Below, one piece after another: positions 15,763 through 22,775 of a stretch of DNA of 32,793 nt. A program made the translations under genes and the position numbers. The number at the start of each line of letters is the position of its first letter. The first letter of the stretch is position 1. The notes below the pieces were generated by a model. The model was not told the origin of the DNA, made no database searches, and was given only the letters and a program-made list of their open reading frames with translations. The DNA comes from Candidatus Gastranaerophilales bacterium (GTDB taxonomy: Bacteria; Cyanobacteriota; Vampirovibrionia; Gastranaerophilales; Gastranaerophilaceae), in contig CALUTK010000020.1 in NCBI GenBank assembly GCA_944323675.1, forward strand, positions 1 through 32,793, in the 5' to 3' direction.

Positions 15763-18321
15763 TTATTCACCCTGATTGTTGTCTAAAAGACTTGTCTGGG
15801 AAACATTCTGTTCAGCTTCTGCTGCGTCAGCCGCCGCATTGTCTTTTATAATTGTTTCGTCGTTATCAGGGTTTACGATTTTGTTAACCGACACAACAAC
15901 ATCGTTATCAACAAGGTTCTGAGCACGGACGCCGGTTGCCGGTCTGCCCTGACAGCTTATTGAGCCTGCGTTCAATCTTGAAACAACTCCGTTTGCAGTA
16001 ACCATCATTATATCGTCGGAATCTTTTACGATAGTCAGTGCAACAAGTCTTGATGTATTTGATTTGAATTTTGTTGCGATTAATCCGATACCGCCTCTAT
16101 TCTGGGTTCTGAATTCGGAAAGTTTTGTACGTTTGCCGAAACCGTCTGATGTTACTACAAGCAAATCAGCGTCATAGTCGCGCGGAACAATGTCGCATCC
16201 GATAATTTCATCGCCTGTTCTGAGTTTCATTGAAGTAACCCCTCTTGCGCTTCTGCCCAGAGGTCTTAAATCTTCAATCGGGAATCTTATTGCCATACCG
16301 CAGGAGGTTCCGATGATAATTTCATCGCGTCCTGTCGCAAGTTTAACCCATTTGAGTTCGTCCCCTTCTTCCAGTCCGATTGCGATAATACCGTTGCGGC
16401 GGATGTTTACAAAGTTATCAAGTTCAATACGTTTGATGTAGCCTTTTTTCGTCAGCATAATAAGGTTTAATTCATGCGAGAAATTGCTTACAGGCACAAC
16501 TGCCGTAATCATTTCATCCTGATCTATCGGCAGAACGTTAATTATAGGTAAGCCCTTAGCCTGACGTCCGCCTTCAGGGAAGTCGTAGACATTCAGGCTG
16601 TAAACAGTTCCCTTGGATGAGAAGAACAACACTTTATCGTGCATCATTGCGGTGAAGAAGTGCTGAATATCGTCATCTTCTTTGGTCTTAATGCCTGATT
16701 TCCCGCGGGTTGCACGGTTCTGGCGTTCAAATGTATCAAGAGAAATACGTTTCAAATAGCCCTGATGGGTGATGAACACAGCCATCGGGGTGTTAGGAGT
16801 TAAGTCCTCAATCGTCACTTCACCCTGTTCCGGCAGAATTTGAGTTTTTCTGTCGTCGCCGTATTTTTCTTTATCTTCTAACAATTCTGTTTTGATAATA
16901 TCAAGTATTTTCTGGCGGCTTGAGAGAATTTCTTCGTATTCTGCGATTTTCTTCAAGAGTTCATCATATTCAGCCTTAACCTTATCCTGCTCCAATCCTG
17001 TCAATCTTCTCAATTGCATTTCAAGGATTGCGTTAGCCTGATCAGCGTCAAGCCCGAACCTCGACATCAAGCCCTCTCTTGCCTCATCAGTTGTTTTAGA
17101 TTTTTTGATAAGTTCAATAACTTCATCAATTGAACCGAGTGCAATTATTAAACCTGCCAAAATATGAGCACGTACTTTAGCTTTTTTGAGGAAGAAGATT
17201 GTTCTTCTTGTAACAATTTCAACCCTGTGTTCAACGAATTCCGAAAGGACTTCATACAAATTCATTAATCTAGGCTGTTTCCCGCAGAGTGCAAGCATAT
17301 TTACGCCGAAAGTTGTTGCAAGCTGGGTGTATTTAAATAAGTTATTTTTTACAACATCAGGTTTTGCGTCACGTTTAAGTTCAATAACAATTCTCATCCC
17401 TTCACGGTCGGATTCGTCGCGGATATCGGAAATTCCGGTAATTCTCTGGTCTTTAACAAGTTCTGCAATTTTTTCAATAAGCATGGACTTATTAACCTGA
17501 TAAGGAATTTCTGTTACGACAATTGCAGTGCGCGCCTGACGGCCTCCGCCGCCAGCAATTTCTTCAAACCCCGCAACAGCCTGCATTTTTATAGAGCCGC
17601 GGCCGGTTTCGTATGCCTGTTTAATATCATTCAGCCCGATAATTGTGGCCGCAGTCGGGAAATCAGGCCCTTTAATATATTCCATCAATTCAGAAACCGT
17701 AATATTCGGATTATCAATGAGTGCAATTGTGCCATCAACGACTTCCGCAAGGTTATGCGGCGGAATGTTGGTCGCCATGCCGACAGCAATACCGGAACAT
17801 CCGTTCAACAAAAGCATCGGCAGTCTTACCGGAAGAACTGAAGGTTCCTGCAGCGAACCGTCAAAGTTCGGTTCAAATTCAACTGTTTCACAGTCAATAT
17901 CTGCAAGCATTGAGGTGGTAATCTTGTGCATACGGGCTTCTGTATAACGCATAGCAGCAGCGCCGTCGCCGTCGACCGAGCCGAAGTTTCCATGCCCGTC
18001 AACAACAAGGTATCTGGTGTTAAAATCCTGAGCGAGACGAACCAGCGCTTCATAAACGGAACTGTCACCGTGCGGGTGGTATTTACCCAGAACTTCACCA
18101 ACGATACGGGCACATTTTTTGAACGGTTTATCCGGTGTCATTCCGAGTTCGTTCATTGCGTAAAGAATACGTCTGTGGACAGGTTTCAGCCCGTCGCGGA
18201 CATCAGGGAGCGCACGACCTACGATTACTGACATCGCGTAATCAATGTAGCAGCGCTTCATTTCTTCTCTAATATTAACCGGAACAATCTTTCCGTCCTC
18301 AAAAATATTTTGCTGGCTCAA
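15763..18321 (-). CDS. gyrA: DNA gyrase subunit A
   Basis: GyrA breaks and rejoins DNA in the gyrase A2B2 complex that introduces negative supercoils. The protein has the N-terminal [33 protein letters not shown], and the active-site Tyr in [10 protein letters not shown] (about residue 126 from this start). A six-bladed C-terminal domain begins with the GyrA box region [12 protein letters not shown]. The quinolone region reads [12 protein letters not shown]: Ser at the E. coli Ser83 position and Glu at the Asp87 position, a natural variant. A TTG at 18342 opens the frame. The TTG at 18321 has AAGGAG with 6-nt spacing and lies about 21 nt after the predicted transcription start, so it is chosen (852 residues). 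Confidence 0.97.
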   Translation of the reverse strand: MSQQNIFEDGKIVPVNIREEMKRCYIDYAMSVIVGRALPDVRDGLKPVHRRILYAMNELGMTPDKPFKKCARIVGEVLGKYHPHGDSSVYEALVRLAQDFNTRYLVVDGHGNFGSVDGDGAAAMRYTEARMHKITTSMLADIDCETVEFEPNFDGSLQEPSVLPVRLPMLLLNGCSGIAVGMATNIPPHNLAEVVDGTIALIDNPNITVSELMEYIKGPDFPTAATIIGLNDIKQAYETGRGSIKMQAVAGFEEIAGGGGRQARTAIVVTEIPYQVNKSMLIEKIAELVKDQRITGISDIRDESDREGMRIVIELKRDAKPDVVKNNLFKYTQLATTFGVNMLALCGKQPRLMNLYEVLSEFVEHRVEIVTRRTIFFLKKAKVRAHILAGLIIALGSIDEVIELIKKSKTTDEAREGLMSRFGLDADQANAILEMQLRRLTGLEQDKVKAEYDELLKKIAEYEEILSSRQKILDIIKTELLEDKEKYGDDRKTQILPEQGEVTIEDLTPNTPMAVFITHQGYLKRISLDTFERQNRATRGKSGIKTKEDDDIQHFFTAMMHDKVLFFSSKGTVYSLNVYDFPEGGRQAKGLPIINVLPIDQDEMITAVVPVSNFSHELNLIMLTKKGYIKRIELDNFVNIRRNGIIAIGLEEGDELKWVKLATGRDEIIIGTSCGMAIRFPIEDLRPLGRSARGVTSMKLRTGDEIIGCDIVPRDYDADLLVVTSDGFGKRTKLSEFRTQNRGGIGLIATKFKSNTSRLVALTIVKDSDDIMMVTANGVVSRLNAGSISCQGRPATGVRAQNLVDNDVVVSVNKIVNPDNDETIIKDNAAADAAEAEQNVSQTSLLDNNQGE

Positions 18322-18347
18322 AATCTTCTCCTTATTATCCAAGTCAT

Positions 18348-18376
18348 TCTATATCAATAGTGTAGCACAAAAACAA
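18348..18376 (-). promoter_or_regulatory. gyrA: sigma70-type promoter of gyrA
   Basis: On the minus strand TTGTTT (18376-18371), a 17-bp spacer and TATAGA (18353-18348). The expected start of transcription near 18342 leaves a ~21-nt leader containing AAGGAG before TTG 18321. Confidence 0.55.
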
Positions 18377-18445
18377 GAAAATTGGTATTTTTAAATTTTG
18401 TTAAGAGGAGAGGAGTAAAAAGTGAAAGGTTAAGTGTTTTTCTAC

Positions 18446-18516
18446 TACCCTCTTCCAAGGGGAGAGGGTAGAATTACTTAATGAACGTAGTGAATTTAGT
18501 AATTCGGGTGAGGGTA
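18446..18516. repeat. 71-bp element with TACCCTC/GAGGGTA ends and inner hairpin (family B, copy 1)
   Basis: The ends are TACCCTC and GAGGGTA. Inside, CTACCCTCT pairs with AGAGGGTAG. A second stem-loop follows: GAATTACTTAA (18471-18481) with TTTAGTAATTC (18495-18505) around TGAACGTAGTGAA. The last part reads CGGGTGAGGGTA. A second copy lies at 26657-26732 and a divergent one near 32515-32565. Confidence 0.7.
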
Positions 18517-18522
18517 CAGGAA

Positions 18523-18591
18523 CAGTAGTATTAATTTTCTCAACACGCTCCCGCTCTGCTCCCGCTATCGTTTCGAAAACAAATACTACTG
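18523..18591. repeat. hairpin element of family A, copy 2 (inverted relative to copy 1)
   Basis: The arms are 18523-18539 (CAGTAGTATTAATTTTC) and 18575-18591 (GAAAACAAATACTACTG), complementary at 15 of 17 positions. Read on the minus strand, the loop contains GCGGGAGCAGAGCGGGAGCG followed by TGTTGA, matching the loop of 786-856. Two base pairs in the outer stem differ from copy 1 on both arms, preserving pairing. Confidence 0.7.
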
Positions 18592-18610
18592 CTTCTTAAT
18601 AGTGCAGGGA

Positions 18611-18737
18611 CGTCATTGCGGGATATGACCCGCAATCGCATAATCGTTACATCCTACGGGAATGCGATTCCGCATAGCTTGAAAAACGTGATTTCGACAG
18701 TTGTCTCAATCAGTTTTTCTACGCTTCCGGAATGACG
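18611..18737. mobile_element. 127-bp MITE-like element, copy 1
   Basis: The element starts with CGTCATTGCGGG and ends with GGAATGACG, giving terminal inverted repeats CGTCATT/AATGACG. Three internal hairpins are visible: GCGGG/CCCGC, AATCGCAT/ATGCGATT, and GAAAAACGTGATT with AATCAGTTTTTC. Copy 2 (26399-26525) is exactly the same length in the opposite orientation. No open frame is present. The behaviour suggests a non-autonomous element or a structured RNA. Confidence 0.7.
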
Positions 18738-18748
18738 ACTACTTTTCT

Positions 18749-18858
18749 ACCCCTCACTCTACCCCTGTCGCGCAAGGGGAGAGCAAATAAACTAATCTTT
18801 CTTCATGATATTAACCCTCTCCTGTCCTGCGGACACCCTCTCCCAGAGGGAGAGGGGT
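18749..18858. repeat. family C palindromes (CCCTCTCCC type)
   Basis: Two or three units are joined. CCCCTCACTCTACCCCTGTC and AAGGGGAGAG come first. TGTCCTGCGGACA is a 5-bp palindromic insert. CCCTCTCC-cag-A-GGGAGAGGG follows. The run continues directly into the CATTGCGAG-type repeat. Confidence 0.6.
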
Positions 18859-18880
18859 TGTTCCCTTGTAAAACGGGGAT

Positions 18881-18910
18881 GTCATTGCGAGCGATAACGA
18901 AGCAATCCAG
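18881..18910. repeat. GTCATTGCGAGCGA..GAAGCAATCCAG dispersed repeat
   Basis: GTCATTGCGAGCGATAACGA, followed by AGCAATCCAG, resembles a motif (TCATTGCGAGCGAAGCGAAG CAATCC) that I recall from many unrelated bacterial genomes. ATTGC and GCAAT can pair. A shortened copy lies at 26794-26812, in the same relative place in the other island, before a T-run. Confidence 0.6.
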
Positions 18911-18920
18911 CCTTTTTTAT

Positions 18921-19003
18921 AGTGAAGGGTGAGGAGTGATGAGTGAGGTGTTCAATAAAAAATTAGTCACTTCACACTTCACACTTCACTTTTCACTCTT
19001 CAC
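18921..19003. repeat. degenerate GTGA/TCAC heptad array forming a long imperfect hairpin (copy 1)
   Basis: A G-rich left part (AGTGAAGGGTGAGGAGTGAT GAGTGAGG) and a C-rich right part (CACTTCACACTTCACACTTC ACTTTTCAC) flank an A/T-rich centre TTCAATAAAAAATTAGT. Each side is a run of 6-8-nt degenerate units, and the two sides can pair imperfectly. The same layout occurs at 26822-26901. Confidence 0.65.
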
Positions 19004-19069
19004 ATGAAAAGGTCCGTATTCTTTCGGGCTTCGCCCTCAGAATGACGTAACATTTTTCATAGTGCCTTA

Positions 19070-19089
19070 GTTGGGCAGGTATGCCCAAC
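19070..19089. repeat. AGTA-loop hairpin (family D, copy 3)
   Basis: GTTGGGCA-GGTA-TGCCCAAC is a perfect 8-bp stem with a 4-nt loop, followed by CGACA as in the other two copies. Confidence 0.65.
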
Positions 19090-19194
19090 CGACAAATCCT
19101 TTTGTTCGGCAGAGTCTCAAGGCGAGGACAATATCTTAAAATTCATTGCAATAAAAAGTTAACAATGCCCTCCCGAAGGGATAGAGCAGAAAGA

Positions 19195-19290
19195 AAACTC
19201 TTCAACTTTTCATCCTTTCACCTTTCATCTAAAAATTTCCTTCACCCTTTCATCTTTTTATGTTGAACTCCTCACTCCTCACCCTTCACA
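19195..19290. repeat. C-rich degenerate heptad run before the rfb promoter
   Basis: Repeated TTCA/TCAC units (CTTCAACTTTTCATCCTTTC, CTCCTCACTCCTCACCCTTC) are on the same degenerate theme as 18966-19003. The matching G-rich sequence is far away at 18405-18437. This is the right end of a ~1-kb gene-free stretch (18343-19355) that I read as entirely repeats plus promoters. Confidence 0.5.
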
Positions 19291-19299
19291 TATAAAAAA

Positions 19300-19328
19300 C
19301 TGACATATTATCAATTTTATGATATAAT
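19300..19328 (+). promoter_or_regulatory. strong sigma70-type promoter of the rfb operon
   Basis: CTGACA (19300-19305), exactly 17 bp, then TATAAT (19323-19328). An AAGGAA ribosome site (19345-19350) lies 5 nt before the rfbC ATG. It is the best -35/-10 match in the window and lies just outside the repeat island. Confidence 0.8.
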
Positions 19329-19355
19329 GGTTGTCAGAAGAATTAAGGAACCTGT

Positions 19356-19913
19356 ATGCCGTTTGAATTTGAAAGACAATTTATTCCGGATGTAATCCTT
19401 GTAAAACCGAAAGTTTTCGGCGATAACCGCGGATTTTTTATGGAAACTTATAAAAAATCAGAATTTGCCAAAAACGGAATTGATGTTGAATTTAATCAGG
19501 ATAATCACTCAAAATCCTCGGCTCATGTTCTAAGAGGGCTTCATTATCAGGCAAAACCCTACGGGCAGGCAAAACTTGTCAGATGTGTACGCGGAAAGAT
19601 TTACGATGTCGCAGTTGATATCAGACCAAATTCCAAAACCTTCGGTCAATACGTAAAAGTCGAGCTTTCTGAAGATAATAAAAACATGCTTTATATTCCG
19701 GAAGGATTTGCCCACGGGTTTGTTGTTCTCTCTGATGAAGCCGAACTCTGCTACAAAGCAAGCGGTGAATATAATAAAGAGGCGGATAGAGGCGTTTTGT
19801 GGAGTGACAGAGATATTAATATCAACTGGGAAATTAATTTTGAACCGATTCTCAGCGAAAAAGATAAAGTACAACCTACATTAAATGAAATAAATAAAGA
19901 GGAGCTTTTATGA
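19356..19913 (+). CDS. rfbC: dTDP-4-dehydrorhamnose 3,5-epimerase
   Basis: RfbC/RmlC epimerises dTDP-4-keto-6-deoxyglucose at C3 and C5, the third step of dTDP-L-rhamnose synthesis. The 185-residue cupin has the family motifs GFFMETYKKSEFAKNGI, HVLRGLHYQ (catalytic His about 63), RCVRGKIYDVAVDIRPNS, and IPEGFAHGFVVLSD. It is the first gene after a strong promoter. Its stop overlaps the rfbB start (ATGA). Confidence 0.97.
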   Translation: MPFEFERQFIPDVILVKPKVFGDNRGFFMETYKKSEFAKNGIDVEFNQDNHSKSSAHVLRGLHYQAKPYGQAKLVRCVRGKIYDVAVDIRPNSKTFGQYVKVELSEDNKNMLYIPEGFAHGFVVLSDEAELCYKASGEYNKEADRGVLWSDRDININWEINFEPILSEKDKVQPTLNEINKEELL

Positions 19914-20890
19914 AAATATTAGTCACAGGCGGCGCCGGATTTATCGGAAGCTGTTTTATCAGACATATGCTGGAACATCATCCTGATTACCATATCGTAA
20001 ACCTTGATGCGTTAACTTATGCCGGCAATCTTGAAAACCTTTATGACGTAAAAGACAACCCGAATTATGAATTTGTCTACGGGGATATCTGTGATAAACA
20101 CCTTGTAATGCAGGTTGTGTCGGGAGTTGATGCAATCGTAAACTTCGCGGCAGAAAGCCACGTTGACCGTTCAATCGCAGGGCCTGAAGTATTTATTGAA
20201 ACAAATATTAAAGGGACTTCAATACTGCTGCAGGCTGCAAAAGCATTTCATATAGAAAGATTCCTGCAGGTTTCGACTGATGAAGTTTACGGAAGCCTCG
20301 GAAAAGAAGGCTATTTCACAGAAGAAACTCCGCTTGCGCCGAACAGCCCGTATTCAGCATCAAAAGCAAGCGCTGATTTAATTGTACGGTCTTATTTTGA
20401 AACATACGGGCTTCCGACATTGATTACACGCTGTTCAAATAATTACGGACCTTATCAGTATCCGGAAAAATTAATTCCGTTCTTTATCGCAAGATTATTG
20501 AAAAATGAAAAAGTTCCGGTCTACGGCGACGGTATGAATGTCCGTGACTGGATTTATGTCTATGACCACTGCTCCGCGATAGATACGGTTCTCCACAAAG
20601 GAACACCTGGTCAGGTCTATAATATAGGCGGACATAATGAAAAAACAAATCTTGAAATTACACATCTTATTCTGGAAGCCATGAATAAAGACGACAGTTT
20701 CATTGAACATGTTGAAGACAGACTCGGGCACGACAAACGCTATGCAATATGCAACGACAAAATAACAGGCGAACTCGGCTGGAAACCTGCGGTATCATTT
20801 GAAGAAGGTATTCTTCTTACAATAGACTGGTATCTGAATAATCAGCAATGGATTAAATCTGTAGAACAAAGGAAAGGACAGATTATCTGA
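19910..20890 (+). CDS. rfbB: dTDP-glucose 4,6-dehydratase
   Basis: RfbB/RmlB is an NAD-dependent short-chain dehydrogenase-type enzyme converting dTDP-glucose to dTDP-4-keto-6-deoxyglucose. Evidence: Rossmann motif GGAGFIGS (7-14), AAESHVDRSI, the active-site triple STDEVYG (Thr123, Asp124, Glu125), YSASK (Tyr148, Lys152), and NNYGPYQYPEKLIP with VYGDGMNVRDWIYV. At 326 residues it is normal length. It overlaps rfbC by 4 bp and rfbD by 1 bp, so the operon is translationally coupled. Confidence 0.97.
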   Translation: MKILVTGGAGFIGSCFIRHMLEHHPDYHIVNLDALTYAGNLENLYDVKDNPNYEFVYGDICDKHLVMQVVSGVDAIVNFAAESHVDRSIAGPEVFIETNIKGTSILLQAAKAFHIERFLQVSTDEVYGSLGKEGYFTEETPLAPNSPYSASKASADLIVRSYFETYGLPTLITRCSNNYGPYQYPEKLIPFFIARLLKNEKVPVYGDGMNVRDWIYVYDHCSAIDTVLHKGTPGQVYNIGGHNEKTNLEITHLILEAMNKDDSFIEHVEDRLGHDKRYAICNDKITGELGWKPAVSFEEGILLTIDWYLNNQQWIKSVEQRKGQII

Positions 20891-21708
20891 TGAAAATTCT
20901 TGTAACCGGTGCTAACGGAATGCTGGGGCAGGATTTATGCCCGATACTGGAAGATATGGGGGCGTTTGTAATAGAAACAGATGTCGATACCCTTGATATT
21001 ACAAAACCTGCTGATGTTGAAAGAATTCTAACTGCAGAACATCCCGATGCGGTAATTCATTGTGCTGCATATACAAATGTTGATAAAGCGGAAGAAGATT
21101 TTGAAACTGCAAAACTTATAAATTCATCGGGAACTGAAAATATTGCTAAAGTCTGCGGCAGACTTGATATTCCGCTTGTTTATATTTCTACGGATTACGT
21201 ATTTGACGGCACGAAAAATGAACCGTATACACCGGATGACAAACCAAACCCGATTAATAATTACGGTTTGACAAAACTTATGGGAGAAGAAGCTGTAAAA
21301 AAACACTGCAAAAAATATTATGTAGCCCGTACAAGCTGGCTATACGGCCATTACGGGAAAAATTTCGTCGAAACAATGCTTTCTCTAAAGGATAAAGATG
21401 AATTAAAAGTTGTTGATGACCAGACAGGCTGCCCGACATGGACAGTGGAACTTGCAAACGGAATAGCGAAATTATTCCAAAAACCATACGGAACCTATCA
21501 CGTTTGCGGCTCAGGCTCTACAAGCTGGTACGGGTTTGCAAAAGAAATTTTTGAACAGTCAGGACTGAAGGTAAATCTGCAGCCGTGCACGACAGAGGAA
21601 TTCCCGCGGCCGGCAAAACGCCCGAAATATAGTATCATGGATAATCAAAAAATTTGCCGTGACTGGAAATTGGCGCTTGCAGATTATTTGAAACTAAGAG
21701 AGGTTTAA
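20890..21708 (+). CDS. rfbD: dTDP-4-dehydrorhamnose reductase
   Basis: RfbD/RmlD reduces the 4-keto group with NAD(P)H to give dTDP-L-rhamnose, the last step of the pathway. The 272-residue protein has the Rossmann motif GANGMLGQDL, HCAAYTNVDKAE, STDYVFDG, and the catalytic YGLTKLMGE (YxxxK). RTSWLYG and DDQTGCPTW are typical family segments. The ATG overlaps the rfbB stop (TGATG). Confidence 0.97.
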   Translation: MKILVTGANGMLGQDLCPILEDMGAFVIETDVDTLDITKPADVERILTAEHPDAVIHCAAYTNVDKAEEDFETAKLINSSGTENIAKVCGRLDIPLVYISTDYVFDGTKNEPYTPDDKPNPINNYGLTKLMGEEAVKKHCKKYYVARTSWLYGHYGKNFVETMLSLKDKDELKVVDDQTGCPTWTVELANGIAKLFQKPYGTYHVCGSGSTSWYGFAKEIFEQSGLKVNLQPCTTEEFPRPAKRPKYSIMDNQKICRDWKLALADYLKLREV

Positions 21709-21711
21709 TTT

Positions 21712-22590
21712 ATGAAAGGAATTGTCTTAGCAGGAGGCGCAGGTACAAGGCTTCACCCGAGTACAATTGCAGTATCAAAACAGTTGTTGCCCGTGTACGA
21801 TAAACCGATGATTTATCACCCGATTTCGGTTCTTATGCTGGCAGGGATAAGAGATATTCTGATAATTTCAACACCCGAAGATTTACCGAATTTTAAAAGA
21901 CTTCTCGGCAACGGTGAGCCTTTCGGGGTAAATTTTTCTTATAAAGAACAGCCTTCTCCGGACGGACTTGCGCAGGCCTTTATTCTCGGGGAAGAATTTA
22001 TTGGGAATGATAATGTCGCGCTTATTCTCGGGGATAATATCTTTTACGGCGGCGGATTTTCTGCCAGACTTAAAAATGCTGCAGAAAATACAAAATCCGG
22101 CAAAGCTACCGTTTTTGGATACAAAGTGAAAGATGCGCATAGATTCGGGGTTGTAGAATTTGATAGTAACGGCAAAGTCCTATCCATTGAAGAAAAACCT
22201 GAAAATCCAAAATCCGATTATGCCGTTACAGGTCTCTATTTCTATGATAACAAAGTGATTGAATATGCAAAAACTTTAAAACCTTCAGCCCGCGGAGAAT
22301 TGGAAATTACGGATTTAAACAATATTTATCTTGCAGAAGGCGGATTGAATGTTGAACTTTTAGGGCGCGGGTTTGCATGGCTTGATACGGGAACGCATCA
22401 TTCGCTATTGCAGGCGGCACAGTTTGTGCATACAGTGGAAGAAAATCAGGGCATAAAAATTGCCTGCCTTGAAGAAGTCGCTTTTAGAATGGGGTTTGTA
22501 GACAGAGAAACTCTCAAAAAACATATTTCCAAATATAAAAACAACGAATATTTTAATTACGTTGCAAATGTAATTAAGAAAAACGGTTAG
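21712..22590 (+). CDS. rfbA: glucose-1-phosphate thymidylyltransferase
   Basis: RfbA/RmlA joins dTTP and glucose-1-phosphate to dTDP-glucose, the first and usually feedback-regulated step of rhamnose synthesis. The 292-residue protein has the nucleotidyltransferase motif [25 protein letters not shown], a [11 protein letters not shown] loop, LGDNIFYG (metal-binding Asp), [19 protein letters not shown], and [11 protein letters not shown]. It is the last gene of rfbCBDA, 3 nt after rfbD, completing the four-step pathway. Rhamnose presumably decorates a cell-surface polysaccharide; no glycosyltransferase is adjacent. Confidence 0.97.
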   Translation: MKGIVLAGGAGTRLHPSTIAVSKQLLPVYDKPMIYHPISVLMLAGIRDILIISTPEDLPNFKRLLGNGEPFGVNFSYKEQPSPDGLAQAFILGEEFIGNDNVALILGDNIFYGGGFSARLKNAAENTKSGKATVFGYKVKDAHRFGVVEFDSNGKVLSIEEKPENPKSDYAVTGLYFYDNKVIEYAKTLKPSARGELEITDLNNIYLAEGGLNVELLGRGFAWLDTGTHHSLLQAAQFVHTVEENQGIKIACLEEVAFRMGFVDRETLKKHISKYKNNEYFNYVANVIKKNG

Positions 22591-22592
22591 GT

Positions 22593-22660
22593 TCCTGTAA
22601 TTTTTTTAATTGCAGTTTATAAAAGTACTCGTGGGCAGAAGTAAAAAAATGTCCGCGAGG
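22593..22660 (+). other. hairpins downstream of rfbA (possible terminator or small RNA)
   Basis: CTGTAATT/AATTGCAG makes a short hairpin around a T-run directly after rfbA. CTCGTGGGCA (22628-22637) then pairs with TGTCCGCGAG (22650-22659), 10 bp including two G-T wobbles, around an A-rich loop. The wobble pairs favour RNA rather than a plain DNA palindrome, but neither hairpin has a classic T-tail. Confidence 0.35.
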
Positions 22661-22763
22661 GGATGCTGGATTAGCTGAGAAAAATAAAACCTTTTAAAGT
22701 TTACCAATTTTACAAGTTTCGGCTTTACTTCTGTATTTTCATTCTTCAATCTTCTGTTTGGTG

Positions 22764-22775
22764 TAAAATGAAACT
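22764..22775 (+). promoter_or_regulatory. -10 box 6 nt before ATG (leaderless candidate)
   Basis: TAAAAT (22764-22769), GAAACT, then the ATG at 22776, with no Shine-Dalgarno site. This is the same spacing as at 5261, 12671 and 15473. Confidence 0.5.

Noticed and set aside
15531-15851. Open frame beginning MPNRQ and running into the end of gyrA on the opposite strand
   Set aside because: The start lies in a repeat hairpin whose other copies also give MPNRQ or MPDRQ; the rest is CCCTCTCCC repeat and antisense to gyrA.
15763-18321. Quinolone-resistance allele in gyrA
   Set aside because: Ser is present at the Ser83 position, and Glu at the Asp87 position is a natural variant in many bacteria; no basis to call resistance.
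18732-18932. Short open frames inside the islands (18732-18932, 19081-19266, 26495-26686)
   Set aside because: Each is made wholly of palindromic or heptad repeats and has no ribosome site or protein-like pattern.
18921-19003. CRISPR array
   Set aside because: The repeat units are 6-8 nt, degenerate and without unique spacers; no cas genes are present.
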